A stretch of 64,000 nt of DNA, taken from assembly GCF_003726035.1 (NCBI RefSeq), contig NZ_QICD01000013.1, positions 1-64,000 of the forward strand, written 5' to 3'. Positions 1 to 8,704 of the stretch are shown piece by piece (position 1 is the first letter of the stretch; every line of letters starts with the position of its first letter). The position numbers and the translations under genes are program-made. The DNA comes from Paraeggerthella hongkongensis. GTDB taxonomy: Bacteria; Actinomycetota; Coriobacteriia; Coriobacteriales; Eggerthellaceae. The notes below the pieces were generated by a model. The model saw nothing but the letters and a program-made list of their open reading frames with translations, had not been told where the DNA came from and searched no databases.

Positions 1-21
1 GCCCGAGATCAAAGCAAAACC

Positions 22-39
22 CCTGATCGTGAGATCAGG
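22..39 (-). terminator. Small stem-loop, possible terminator
   Basis: A 7-bp perfect stem (CCTGATC/GATCAGG) with a 4-base loop. Read on the minus strand the stem is followed by GGTTTTGCTTTG, which is weakly terminator-like. It lies in the 1-153 stretch, where I see no gene; the only other feature there is a short direct repeat of CCTATAGAA near 131-148. Confidence 0.3.
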
Positions 40-153
40 CAACAGACTCAAAACACTTCAAAACGTCCGGCTAACTGCACAAACGCCTATTTAAACAAGG
101 GTGTTCGGCTGACTTCGCAATTCAACCGCACCTATAGAACCTATAGAACATCC

Positions 154-180
154 AAAAGGGCGCCGACAATTCGGCGCCCC
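154..180 (-). terminator. Rho-independent terminator of the queT-like gene
   Basis: GGGCGCCG and CGGCGCCC form an 8-bp perfect stem. On the minus strand it is followed by TTTTGGA. It lies about 80 bases after the stop codon of the minus-strand transporter gene at 261-827, so it is its likely transcript end. Confidence 0.7.
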
Positions 181-260
181 GCGTGAAACAGAATATGCGA
201 TTCGAAGATCCGCGCCCGGTACGCCCCAGGCGCGCCGGAGTGCGAACTCGTCAGATGGGC

Positions 261-827
261 TTACGCGTCGGGCTGCCTCACCACGCCAAAGCGCTTGAGC
301 GCCGTCAACAGGGGAAGACCCAGCACGTACATGACCAGCGCCTCACCCAAACCGGTCGCCACCACGCCGAACAGGTACATGGGAAGATACATGCCATCGA
401 GCGCAATGCTGGTGAACGGAATGGTGTAGTAGCCCAAACCTTGCAGGATCAAGGGCAGGTACGCCGGCACGATAAGAGCGTTCGCTATCACCGGGCCAAG
501 CAGCGCCAGCTTCGGTTTTTCGCGCATCTTCCAACACCAGAGCGCCCCTGCAAACGTGGCCAAACTGCCGAACACCACGTCAAGCATGCCAAGCGCGCCC
601 GTACCGTTGACAGCCAACGCAATCAGGTTCGCAATGACGCAGCCGACGGTCAAACCGGGAACGGCCGCAGGCGTGAACACCGCCAGCACGCACACCGCCT
701 CCGAGATGCGAAACTGCACCGGTCCCCAGGCTAAACCTTGCAGCAGGATGAGGGTCGCCAGCGTTGCCGCAGCATACACGGCCGCGATCATGCCCGCTTG
801 GGCGACATACGTCGTCTTCTTGTTCAT
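261..827 (-). CDS. queT: QueT family transporter (queuosine precursor uptake)
   Basis: A 188-residue integral membrane protein beginning MNKKTTYVAQAG, with about five hydrophobic segments and the PVQFRISEAVCVLAVFTP stretch that marks the QueT (COG4708) family. Family members are predicted small-molecule transporters for queuosine precursors such as preQ1. The reading frame stays open further upstream to 1247, but the start at 827 is chosen because it is preceded by AAGGAG at 834-839 and matches the family N-terminus. The upstream leader folds like a preQ1-type riboswitch (see 834-900), which fits the assignment. It is followed by a terminator and has no operon partner. Confidence 0.82.
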   Translation of the reverse strand: MNKKTTYVAQAGMIAAVYAAATLATLILLQGLAWGPVQFRISEAVCVLAVFTPAAVPGLTVGCVIANLIALAVNGTGALGMLDVVFGSLATFAGALWCWKMREKPKLALLGPVIANALIVPAYLPLILQGLGYYTIPFTSIALDGMYLPMYLFGVVATGLGEALVMYVLGLPLLTALKRFGVVRQPDA

Positions 828-833
828 GGATAT

Positions 834-900
834 CTCCTTGTCTCCGCACGGCAAGCGCCGCGGGCTTTGGGCAACTATAGGTCGCAAGTGCAGGGCCCAA
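834..900 (-). promoter_or_regulatory. Candidate preQ1 riboswitch (preQ1-II-like layout) in the queT leader
   Basis: On the minus strand, a hairpin with arms TTGGGC (895-900) and GCCCAA (867-872) is followed by a second hairpin CCGCGGC/GCC..GCGG (844-863) and then the ribosome binding site AAGGAG (834-839). A CTTG in the first loop (rc of 885-888) can pair with CAAG overlapping the ribosome binding site (rc of 837-840), giving an H-type pseudoknot that would hide it. That is the preQ1-II architecture, and preQ1-II was first found upstream of COG4708 genes. I could not align it to the covariance model, so the class is inferred. Confidence 0.45.
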
Positions 901-1162
901 CGATGCAAATGCGAGACCTTCCGATGCGGGCGTGAGATCCGCAGCGCAAAGTCAGAAGGCAGTATAGCAGAGAAGCGAGCCTTGAGCGCGCCGTGTCGCG
1001 CCGCGCGACGCTCGCGCAGCAAAGCCAAGAGGCCAGGGGCGAGGGCGCTGTTGGCTTGGCGCTCGTTCGCACGCGGGCGTCTGCGCCGCTGTTCTGCGCG
1101 CAAGGACGCAGGAGGTTGAACGCGCAGGGAGCCGATGGCCGAACGCGCGGCTCGGTGCCTTT

Positions 1163-1193
1163 CCCGCGATTTTTTTGGGCACGAAATCGCGGG
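1163..1193. repeat. 10-bp inverted repeat in the 828-1483 intergenic region
   Basis: CCCGCGATTT and AAATCGCGGG, spaced by 11 bases, form a perfect stem. It lies in the 656-bp space between the divergent queT-like gene and the nitroreductase. Apart from this and the riboswitch-like leader I see nothing defined in that space: the open frames there have no family signature or ribosome binding site. Confidence 0.5.
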
Positions 1194-1483
1194 CCTGCGC
1201 TCCTTGCGCGGCTTGTCGGGCGCGGTCGTTTTGTGCGCCCGCATCAACGAACCAGATCACCGAGACGCAGCGGATTCGACGGCTGTCGAGAGCCCTTGTC
1301 CATCAGCGCAGACCGGGGATTTTGCGCCACGAACGGATCGAACGATCCCACCAACAGACCTTCTCCCTGCCGCCAGACCATCGGGCTGGGAGCGCAACGC
1401 GCGCAACCCATCCGCAACTCGTCGGGTAGAATACGACAGAAAGGACATCACGCGTCCACGCCCGAAGAGAAAGCCGGAACCGC

Positions 1484-2002
1484 ATGGAAACCTTGCAAGC
1501 GATACAGCAGCGCAGAAGCGTGCGCGCCTTCACGGACGAACCGGTGGAGATCAGCGTGCTTGAAGAACTGGTGGAAGCGGGCACTTGGGCACCGTCGGGA
1601 AGCAACGTGCAGGCGTGGAAATTCGGCATCGTAACCGATCCGCAGCTGGTACGCAAAATCGACCTGTTCTCGCCGGGCATGAGCGGCAACCCACCAGCGC
1701 TCATCATCGTGTGCTCCGACCGTGCATATGCGCAAAAGAAGGGCGGCGCGAAAGGCGCGGACGAGTTCGCAACGCTTGACTGCGCGTACGCCTCGCAGAA
1801 CATCATGCTGGCGGCAGCCGATCGGGGGCTGGGCACTTGCGCCATCAAGTCCTACAACGACGCGGCGCTGCGACGCATCCTCAACCTACCCGACAACCTA
1901 GTCATCGAGCTGGTGATCGCGATAGGCCATCCAGCGAACGAGCCGAAAGCGCCCGCGCGCAAGTCCCTGGCCGAGATCGCCTTCTACAACACCTGGAATT
2001 AG
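1484..2002 (+). CDS. Nitroreductase family protein
   Basis: A 172-residue FMN-dependent nitroreductase-fold protein. The N-terminal RRSVRAF motif (about residues 9-15) and WAPSGSNVQAW (about 36-46) are typical FMN-binding and dimer-interface signatures, and the C-terminal GLGTCAIKSY is also family-typical. Such enzymes use NAD(P)H to reduce nitro compounds, quinones or flavins; the physiological substrate cannot be read from the sequence. It is short for the family. The next gene (2012) starts 9 bases after its stop, so the two are probably one transcript. Confidence 0.85.
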   Translation: METLQAIQQRRSVRAFTDEPVEISVLEELVEAGTWAPSGSNVQAWKFGIVTDPQLVRKIDLFSPGMSGNPPALIIVCSDRAYAQKKGGAKGADEFATLDCAYASQNIMLAAADRGLGTCAIKSYNDAALRRILNLPDNLVIELVIAIGHPANEPKAPARKSLAEIAFYNTWN

Positions 2003-2011
2003 GAGTGCAGC

Positions 2012-2284
2012 ATGAAAGCGAACAGCGCAATGGAATTGCTCGTGTACATGGTGACGTCGGCTGCGGGATTGCAGGGAGAGCCGGAAGCTTACGGCCCCTT
2101 GCGTTTGATCGAGGCGTCCAAGCGCCTTGCCCTCATGCTAGCCGAAGAGGACGCCGATCGTGCAGCAGCCTTGCAAGAACTGGCCCAGCTCATCGACGAA
2201 CGAAAGAACGATTGCATGACCGACGAAGATTCGTTCTACGCCATGCTCAACGATGCGGCCGCCAAACTAGTGGAATGCGTGTAG
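2012..2284 (+). CDS. Small conserved protein, DUF6092-like
   Basis: A 90-residue, mostly helical acidic protein with no signal peptide or membrane segment. The N-terminal MELLVYMVTSAAGLQGEP and following YGPLRLIEASKRL resemble, as far as I recall, the DUF6092 family found mainly in Actinobacteria. No function is known. It has AGGAG at 2002-2006 before its ATG and follows the nitroreductase by 9 bases, implying translational coupling. Confidence 0.65.
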   Translation: MKANSAMELLVYMVTSAAGLQGEPEAYGPLRLIEASKRLALMLAEEDADRAAALQELAQLIDERKNDCMTDEDSFYAMLNDAAAKLVECV

Positions 2285-2495
2285 CGAAAACCCGCAGCGT
2301 GACCGGATGCGCGCCGGGCGACAAGCAGGCGAACCCTCGGCAATTTGTCGACGCTCTACCCGCTTGTTGCCGCCGCAAGGGAAGCTTGCGCGCGAAAAAC
2401 TGCGCTGACTGGCAGGTTCTTGCGATTTGGGGTCGCCATGTCGAGCGCCACCTTCGCCATGGCGTTGCCCGCTTTTGGTTTTGCCCAACCCAGCC

Positions 2496-3488
2496 CTACC
2501 GCTTCCTGCGCGCGCGACCCTTTCCGCCCTTGCGATCGGATGCCTTCTCTCCGCGCATGCGGCGAGCCTCCTCGCGACGTTCGCGCAGGTCAGCGGTTTC
2601 CTGCTTGAGCACTCGATAGGATGCGAACCGTTCCTTGCTGATCTCGCCGGCCTCCACCGCAGCACGCACGGCGCACCCGGGCTCGTCAACATGGCGGCAA
2701 TCGCGAAATCGACAGCTCTCGGCAATCTCTTCCACGTCCGAGAACGCAGCGCCGATACCCGCATCGGCCTCCCACAAACCCAAGCCGCGCACGCCGGGCA
2801 TATCCACCATGAACCCGCCGCCGGGAATGGGAACCATCTCGCGGCTTACCGTGGTATGACGGCCCTTCCCGTCGTCGCGCACGGGCGTCGTTTCTTGAAT
2901 ATCGCTTCCTACCAGCATGTTCACCAGACTCGACTTCCCCACGCCGCTCTTTCCCAGCAGCACGGCAGTCGTATTTCGGGGCACCAGATCGCGCACGGCC
3001 TCCACGCTGGCAGGATCGTTTTCAGAGACCACCAGCGTCTGCACGTCGGGACCCACCAGCGCGCGCACGCGATCGCGCACCTCGGCCACATGCGCTTCGT
3101 CCTCGGCAAGATCCGCCTTAGTCAGCACAACGGTCACCAAGGCACCCGTTTCGTAAGCCAGCACCAGCTCGCGCTCAAGCCGACGAGCGTTCACGTCGGC
3201 AAGGGGCTGCGCCACGAACACGCGGTCGAAGTTCGCGGCAAGCACCTGCGGAAGCGCCCGTTCGGTCGGATCTTTGCGCACGAACGCGCGCGTACGCGGA
3301 AGAATACTGGCTATGATGCCCTTGTCATGCCCCTCCGGCACGTCCACTTCAACGAAATCGCCGATCACGGCGCGCACTTCCTCGCCCTTGACCAGCGCCG
3401 TTGCATGTTCGCATCGCACAAGCGCCCCATCGTCGCATCGCACAAGCGGATATCCACGATCAAGCTTGACTACCTGGGCCCTTTGCAA
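2496..3488 (-). CDS. rsgA: Ribosome small-subunit-dependent GTPase RsgA
   Basis: A 330-residue circularly permuted GTPase that helps mature the 30S subunit. An N-terminal OB-fold region (about 1-75) precedes the G domain in permuted order: G4 TKAD (123-126), then G1 GKSGVGKSS (179-187), then G3 DMPG (229-232). A zinc knuckle C-x4-C-x-H-x5-C (C259, C264, H266, C272) follows. The tail is very basic (KGGKGRARRKR), consistent with rRNA contact. The start is a TTG codon with a strong AGGAGG four bases upstream. It stands alone; downstream to 2285 I see no clear terminator. Confidence 0.95.
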   Translation of the reverse strand: MQRAQVVKLDRGYPLVRCDDGALVRCEHATALVKGEEVRAVIGDFVEVDVPEGHDKGIIASILPRTRAFVRKDPTERALPQVLAANFDRVFVAQPLADVNARRLERELVLAYETGALVTVVLTKADLAEDEAHVAEVRDRVRALVGPDVQTLVVSENDPASVEAVRDLVPRNTTAVLLGKSGVGKSSLVNMLVGSDIQETTPVRDDGKGRHTTVSREMVPIPGGGFMVDMPGVRGLGLWEADAGIGAAFSDVEEIAESCRFRDCRHVDEPGCAVRAAVEAGEISKERFASYRVLKQETADLRERREEARRMRGEKASDRKGGKGRARRKR

Positions 3489-3539
3489 GTGTCCTCCTCT
3501 GCTCCAATCGGCACAACCGCACCTCCACCGTCAAAAGCG

Positions 3540-4154
3540 CTAGCGCTGGCGCTCCCTCAACCAATAGAATACGCCCGTCATGGCAAGGCCAATGGCCACG
3601 ACCACGATACCGGGAACGAACCTTCCGAACACGAACGGATCCTGCTTTCGCTCGCCGGGCTCGATGACGGTCACAACTTCGGCATGCAAGTCCGACAAAC
3701 CCTCGTGCTCCGGGCACACCAGGTGAAACGTTCCTCGCACCTGCACGATGGAGCCTTTTCTGTCGTACGCGCCGAACGTGTCTATTTTCGCTGCCGCCTC
3801 GCTCGACATGTACACCGTAATGGTTGCCGAATCGCCCGGCGACGAAAGCGTGATCCAACGATGCCTTCCGTCCAAACCCTCTTTGATGCTATCGCCAATA
3901 GCCTCGCCCGTTACTTGCACGGTTTGGTTATCGTAATACGCGTCGGCCTCGCTCAAATCGGCGATGGACGTATCGTAGATGAACGAGCTGTCGGGAAGCT
4001 GCTGCGGGTTCACCGCGTTCCCCGCTTCAGCCTCTTCGGCATACGCCGCTGCAGTAGCGCCGGCCGATGCAAAGCCCCAGACCAGGATGCACGCAAGCAG
4101 AACCGTCACCGCCGCCCGCCACGCTCTTTTCCTATTGCACCACGGCACGCTCAC
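3540..4154 (-). CDS. Secreted/membrane-anchored protein next to TrkH, function unknown
   Basis: A 204-residue protein with a basic N-terminus, an N-terminal hydrophobic segment (about 15-38) and a C-terminal transmembrane helix (about 176-197) ending in basic residues. The extracytoplasmic middle is beta-rich with VQVTGEAIG and IVQVRGTFHLV segments, suggesting an OB-like fold; that is inference. Its ATG overlaps the TrkH stop (ATGA), so it is translated with the potassium channel subunit and may be an accessory factor. No TrkA-type regulator is present here. I do not recognise a named family. Confidence 0.75.
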   Translation of the reverse strand: MSVPWCNRKRAWRAAVTVLLACILVWGFASAGATAAAYAEEAEAGNAVNPQQLPDSSFIYDTSIADLSEADAYYDNQTVQVTGEAIGDSIKEGLDGRHRWITLSSPGDSATITVYMSSEAAAKIDTFGAYDRKGSIVQVRGTFHLVCPEHEGLSDLHAEVVTVIEPGERKQDPFVFGRFVPGIVVVAIGLAMTGVFYWLRERQR

Positions 4155-5671
4155 GACCGATGCACCAACCTTCGGGGATCAAGCGACACGACAATTTCAA
4201 CGATAAGCGCCAGAAGCGTCACGAACTCAAGACGACCGGCCCACATTTGAAGGATGTAGAACAACTCGAGGGTGACCGGCATACCCGGAGCCGCGAGCCC
4301 CGAAGAAATGCCGCCGTTGCTGGCCATAGCCACCGATTCGAAAATAGCCTGCGTCGCATCGTAGCCATGGGCGATGCCCACCAGCGAGCCAATCGCATAC
4401 GTGGCCACGTACAGCACGAACACCGTCATAGCCTCTTTCACCACTTCAGGCGAAAGAATGCGACGGCCAACATGGTTGTAATCGACTACAACACGTGCGG
4501 AGTCGGGCGCAAGCGCTTCCTTGATGGTTGCCACCAAAGATTTCATGATGACGCCCATGCGGCTGAATTTGAAACCGCCCGAAGTAGACCCGCCGCTGCC
4601 GCCGACGGCCATCAGAATGGCTACCACTAAAAACGCGCCGGACGAAAGAGCCGTGGTCAGCTGGTTCGTGGTGACGTTTTGAAAACCCGTGGTCGAGAAA
4701 GCGGAAATCACCGTGAACAAGCCGCGCCGCAGCATGGCCGGCAGGTTAGAAAACTCTGAGCTTGCGCTCAAGGAAGCTGCAAAAACACAGGTCATAACTG
4801 CAATCCACAAAACCATGGTGCGAATTTCCAGGTCTTTGAAAAACACTTCGACATGGCCCTTCCACACCTCGGAATGCAGTACGAAGTTGATGGACCCCAG
4901 CAGCATGAGCAGCATGAGCACCAACTCGATGGGCAGGGAATGATAGTACATGACGCTTTGGCTCATGGGCGCGAATCCGCCGGTCATGAAGCCTGAAATC
5001 GACAGCCACAGCGACTGCAAAAGCGCGCGCGACGGCTCCATCCCTATGAACAGGCACATGCCCGTCAGGATGACGGTCGCAATAAGAATGATGCCGATGG
5101 CGATTTTCGCAATGAACTGCGTGGTTTGAACCACGTTGGGAACCACGTGCTCGCTTCGACCCTCGGACATGTACAGGCTGGCGCCCGCGCGCTTGCCGAA
5201 CAGGCCGAACGACAACGCCACAACAATGAGTCCCAAACCGCCGATCAGATGCATCATGAAGCGCCACATGTTGTCTGCGTTCGACAGGTGGTCCAGGTCG
5301 GTAATGATGCTTGCACCGGTGGTGGTAATGCCCGACACACCGTCGAACAGGGCGTCAAGGTACGTTTCGTAGTGACCCGACAAGTGAAGGGGAATCGTGG
5401 CAACCATAGCCAGCACGATCCAAGCCAAACCGGTGACAACAAGGGCTTGCTGGCGATTGAGCCGTCCGGGCTCTATGCGTAAAAAGCGCAGGCCAGAACC
5501 TATAATAAGAGAAACGCCAATGGTCAGCAGATAGTTGGCCGCAGGAATCCACTCTTGAAACGCAAGAGCCGTCGCAAACGGCACCAACAACGCCAAAGAC
5601 GAGAACAGCACGAGCACGCCCAGGTAATGGCCGATGACCCGGACATCGTATAAGGTGAACCGCTGCCACAT
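4151..5671 (-). CDS. trkH: TrkH family potassium uptake protein
   Basis: A 506-residue membrane protein with the four-fold M1-P-M2 layout of Trk/Ktr/HKT channels. Selectivity-filter-like loops are visible as DGVSGITTTGASI, LSISGFMTGGFAPMS, TVISAFSTTGFQNV and ESVAMASNGGISSG. It would form the K+ translocating dimer and normally needs a cytoplasmic NAD/ATP-binding TrkA/KtrA ring, which is not encoded in this window. The downstream gene (3540-4154) overlaps it by four bases and is its likely partner. Confidence 0.92.
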   Translation of the reverse strand: MWQRFTLYDVRVIGHYLGVLVLFSSLALLVPFATALAFQEWIPAANYLLTIGVSLIIGSGLRFLRIEPGRLNRQQALVVTGLAWIVLAMVATIPLHLSGHYETYLDALFDGVSGITTTGASIITDLDHLSNADNMWRFMMHLIGGLGLIVVALSFGLFGKRAGASLYMSEGRSEHVVPNVVQTTQFIAKIAIGIILIATVILTGMCLFIGMEPSRALLQSLWLSISGFMTGGFAPMSQSVMYYHSLPIELVLMLLMLLGSINFVLHSEVWKGHVEVFFKDLEIRTMVLWIAVMTCVFAASLSASSEFSNLPAMLRRGLFTVISAFSTTGFQNVTTNQLTTALSSGAFLVVAILMAVGGSGGSTSGGFKFSRMGVIMKSLVATIKEALAPDSARVVVDYNHVGRRILSPEVVKEAMTVFVLYVATYAIGSLVGIAHGYDATQAIFESVAMASNGGISSGLAAPGMPVTLELFYILQMWAGRLEFVTLLALIVEIVVSLDPRRLVHRS

Positions 5672-5726
5672 GGTGCGCTCTAACCTCGCTTTATTCCGCA
5701 GACGCGCGGTGTTATCTCGAAGCCGA

Positions 5727-5864
5727 TCAATCCAGCACGACCCTTACGACAATGATAAGCGCCCACAGCGCAAGCAAAAAGCAAAGCATCGCCAGCATCA
5801 CAACGCCGAACCCCAGGGCTGGCGTCTCGATAGCTTGGCGAATGTCCTGTTTTCTTTTGCGCAT
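5727..5864 (-). CDS. Possible 45-residue single-pass membrane protein
   Basis: A short frame starting MRKRKQDIRQ followed by one long hydrophobic helix (about residues 18-43) and ending VVLD. It lies 55 bases upstream of trkH on the same strand, like the small accessory peptides of some transporters. Against it: no clear ribosome binding site precedes the ATG. The charge distribution (positive N-terminus, then the helix) is what a real small membrane protein would show. Confidence 0.4.
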   Translation of the reverse strand: MRKRKQDIRQAIETPALGFGVVMLAMLCFLLALWALIIVVRVVLD

Positions 5865-6049
5865 GCAGGTATTCTAGTACAAATATGCGCAACACGACAC
5901 GCCAGCTCGACAACAGCGCACAACCCCGAAAAGACGCCGAAGCGCCAGCTTTGCATATTCGCAGCCCGTTCGCAAGGGCGTTCAGCAAAGAAATCGACAC
6001 TTAATCGTTAAACTTTTCACCTGCGGGGCTTGCATAAGGGGTGTCAAGG

Positions 6050-6145
6050 TATAATTTCCGAATCTTTTAATCGCCCGCACAAATTTATAACCATTCGTGC
6101 GGACATGGGGTTTCCCGTCGCGAAAGCGTATGGGACGGAAAGGAA
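6050..6145 (+). promoter_or_regulatory. Promoter -10 and structured leader before codB-like gene
   Basis: A perfect TATAAT lies at 6050-6055 with a weak CTTGCAT region upstream. The leader contains an inverted repeat CCGCAC...GTGCGG (about 6074-6102) and a GAAA-capped small hairpin (CGC-GAAA-GCG, about 6119-6128) before the ribosome binding site at 6136-6144. I could not match it to a known riboswitch class. Confidence 0.4.
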
Positions 6146-6150
6146 CAGCA

Positions 6151-7497
6151 ATGGCAACGGAAGAAGACATCGACTACTCGTTGTCGCGCGTTCCTGATGA
6201 AGCGAAACAGCCGTTTTGGCGGATTCTCTTCATCAGGATCGGCGCGATCTGCTGCGTGTCGCAGCTCATGCTGGGAGCCGCGCTCGGCTTCGGCATGACG
6301 TTCTGGGACGCGTTTTTGGCAACCATGTTGGGATCGGTGCTGCTGCAGGTGGTCAGCTGGGCGCTTGGCACGGCGGCGGCGCACGAAGGCCTGTCGACCA
6401 GCCTGCTTTCTCGCTGGGCGGGCTTCGGCAAGGGCGGCTCGGCTCTGTTCGGCGGCGTGGTGGCCATTTCGATGGTCGGCTGGTTCGGCGTGCAGAACTC
6501 CGTGTTCGGCGAAGGCATGGCCAGCATCGTCACGCTGACCGACTTTTTGGGCGGCATGGAGTATCCGGTCTGGGCTATCATCACCGGCCTGGGCATCACG
6601 CTTCTGGTCGTGTTCGGCATCAAGGCCATCGCGAACTTCGCGGCCATATTCGTGCCCCTGTTCGTGATCGTGGTCATCGTGGCTGCGGCAATCATCCTGC
6701 AGAACCACTCGCTGACCGAGCTTTTGACCACCGCCCCTCCGGGACCGGCGCTCACGCTGGGCGCGGCAACCACCATGGTTGCGGGCGGCTTCATCGCCGG
6801 CGCCATCTGCACCCCCGACTACGCGCGGTTCCTGAAGAACGGCAACCAGGTGTTCTGGATGACGCTCATCGGCACCTTCGTGGGCGAGCTGGGCATGAAC
6901 CTTCTGGCCGTCATGCTGGCGCACGCCATGGGAACCGAGAACGTCGTCGACATCATGATGGGCACCTCGGGCATCATCGGCGTCATCATCGTAGTGGCCT
7001 CCACGGTCAAGCTCAACGACATCAACCTGTATTCATCCAGCTTGGGCTTGGCCACCATGCTGAACGCCCTGTTCAACAAGAAGCTCAGCCGCAACGCGCT
7101 GGTATGGACCCTGGGCATTGTGGGCACGGCGCTGTCCGTTATCGGCATCATCAACTACTTCACCGACTTCCTGGTGCTGCTGGGCGTGGCGATTCCCCCC
7201 GTTGCCGGCATCATGGTCATCGACTACTTCGTGCTGCGCCGCAGCCGCAAGACGCTCGACGAGTCGCGCGCCAAAGGCCAGCTGCCTGCGAAGGTGGAGA
7301 ACTGGAACCCCATCGCAATCGTGTGTTGGATCGCCGGCTTCGCCGTGGGCGAAATCACCAGCATCATGGCAATCGGCATTCCGGGCCTGAACTCGCTTAT
7401 CCTGGCAGGTGTGCTGTACTGGGCCATCATGAAGGCTTACGCCGGCATCAAGAAGCAGGACGTGATCACGTTCGCGGAAACGGATCAGGTTCTGTAA
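6151..7497 (+). CDS. codB: NCS1 family nucleobase permease, CodB-like
   Basis: A 448-residue transporter with about 12 transmembrane helices. SMVGWFGVQNSVFGEGM, GAICTPDYARF, NDINLYSSSLGLA and AIPPVAGIMVIDYFV align by eye with E. coli CodB cytosine permease. It would import a pyrimidine/purine-type base with a proton or cation. An in-frame ATG exists at 6097, but the ATG at 6151 is chosen because GGAAAGGA precedes it. The convergent nitrilase-family gene downstream could act on nitrogenous products, which is context only. Confidence 0.85.
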   Translation: MATEEDIDYSLSRVPDEAKQPFWRILFIRIGAICCVSQLMLGAALGFGMTFWDAFLATMLGSVLLQVVSWALGTAAAHEGLSTSLLSRWAGFGKGGSALFGGVVAISMVGWFGVQNSVFGEGMASIVTLTDFLGGMEYPVWAIITGLGITLLVVFGIKAIANFAAIFVPLFVIVVIVAAAIILQNHSLTELLTTAPPGPALTLGAATTMVAGGFIAGAICTPDYARFLKNGNQVFWMTLIGTFVGELGMNLLAVMLAHAMGTENVVDIMMGTSGIIGVIIVVASTVKLNDINLYSSSLGLATMLNALFNKKLSRNALVWTLGIVGTALSVIGIINYFTDFLVLLGVAIPPVAGIMVIDYFVLRRSRKTLDESRAKGQLPAKVENWNPIAIVCWIAGFAVGEITSIMAIGIPGLNSLILAGVLYWAIMKAYAGIKKQDVITFAETDQVL

Positions 7498-7523
7498 GCG
7501 AAGAGCATTTCGTTCATAGGCAG

Positions 7524-7563
7524 AAGGCCCCGCTCGCGCACGCTGCGCCGGCGGGGCCTTTCG
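7524..7563 (+). terminator. Terminator after codB-like gene
   Basis: AAGGCCCCGC (7524-7533) and GCGGGGCCTT (7551-7560) form a 10-bp perfect stem followed by TTCGTTTG. It lies 27 bases after the codB-like stop codon and faces the convergent gene ending at 7717. Confidence 0.75.
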
Positions 7564-7589
7564 TTTGTACGCAAATCTGCCTGAAAGCA

Positions 7590-7647
7590 CATTGTCGATC
7601 CAAAAACACGTTTTCAGCCCGAAAAACGTGTTTTTGGATCGACAATG
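7590..7647. repeat. 25-bp perfect hairpin, family with conserved loop
   Basis: Arms 7590-7614 and 7623-7647 are perfectly complementary over 25 bases with an 8-base loop; the apex reads TTTTCAGCCCGAAAA. It lies between the convergent codB-like and nitrilase-family genes. The arms are AT-rich compared with the surroundings and unrelated in sequence to those at 25046 and 29361, which share the apex pattern. Confidence 0.9.
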
Positions 7648-7716
7648 CAGGCGGCGCCGGCTTTCAGCGCGATGGGAACGCCGGCGATAGCGGCAGGCCC
7701 GACGAAGGCGCCCCCC

Positions 7717-8544
7717 TTACGGCAGCAGCACCAAATCGTACAAGTCGGGGCGACGGTCGCGCAGATAGGGGCTGCGCTCGCGGAAGCCGTCTATCTCGCT
7801 CAGATCGATATCCGCATACAGCACGCCTTCGGCAGGATCCTCCAGCTGCGCCACCACATGACCGCGCGGATTGCACACCAGCGAACGACCGGGCATGGAC
7901 AGGCCGTCCTCTTCACCGAAACGATTCACCGCCGCCAGGAACACCGTGTTCTCCAGTGCGCGGGCAGGGGCGTTCACGTCCCACACATCCATATCCTCGG
8001 CGCACCACGCACTGGGACATACCACCAGGTCGGCACCTTGCAAGGCCAACATGCGCGCCACCTCCGGGTAGCCCATGTCGTAGCAGATCATCACGCCGAC
8101 GCGCCCGAAATCGGTCTCGAACACGGGGCAGTCGCAGCCGGAGCGGAAGTAGAAACGCTCCAAAGCCCACAGATGCTGCTTGTCGTACGTGCCCATGAGG
8201 TTGCCGCCGCGGTCAATGAACACGGAGCTGTTGTACACCACGCCGGTCAAGTCGTACGTCAGCGCAAGACCGGCAACCACGTAGCAATTCGCAGCGCGAG
8301 CAGCTTCGCACAACGCCGCAACCGTAGGACCTTCCACCGGCTCGGCAAGCTCCACGATGCGAGGGCCCACGATGTTCAGCTGATACCCCGTAGAGAACAG
8401 CTCCGGAAGAATCACCAGGTCGGCGCCTTGCGCCCCAGCCTCGGCTATCATGCGGCAAGCTTTTTCGGTATTGGCGGCCGGATCGCACAGGACGCTTTCA
8501 AACTGGACGAGCGCCAAACGCGCCGTGCGCTTCGCTTCGGTCAT
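7717..8544 (-). CDS. Carbon-nitrogen hydrolase (nitrilase superfamily)
   Basis: A 275-residue nitrilase-fold amidase with the full catalytic triad: E48 in VILPELFS, K122 in GTYDKQHL and C154 in GVMICYDMGYPE. Family members hydrolyse amides, carbamoyl groups or nitriles; closest in feel to omega-amidase/N-carbamoyl amidases, but the substrate is not deducible. The start at 8544 is chosen because of the AAAGGAG about seven bases upstream, rather than an upstream in-frame start at 8613. It is convergent with codB, and its own transcript may begin upstream of 8613. Confidence 0.9.
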   Translation of the reverse strand: MTEAKRTARLALVQFESVLCDPAANTEKACRMIAEAGAQGADLVILPELFSTGYQLNIVGPRIVELAEPVEGPTVAALCEAARAANCYVVAGLALTYDLTGVVYNSSVFIDRGGNLMGTYDKQHLWALERFYFRSGCDCPVFETDFGRVGVMICYDMGYPEVARMLALQGADLVVCPSAWCAEDMDVWDVNAPARALENTVFLAAVNRFGEEDGLSMPGRSLVCNPRGHVVAQLEDPAEGVLYADIDLSEIDGFRERSPYLRDRRPDLYDLVLLP

Positions 8545-8704
8545 GAACAACTCCTTTATTGGGTGCAGATTTCGTCTTGACGGCATTATCTCATGACCAA
8601 CGCAGAACGCCAAAGAACAAGCAGCCGAATGTCGGGAAGATGGACGCAGCAGGACGAAAGCCGCAGCAAGCGCTGGGTTTCAGCCGAGCGTACGGAGCAG
8701 ATTG

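Noticed and set aside
960-1247. N-terminal extension of the QueT protein
   Set aside because: The extension is Arg-rich, unlike the family, and would put the riboswitch-like leader and ribosome binding site inside the coding region.
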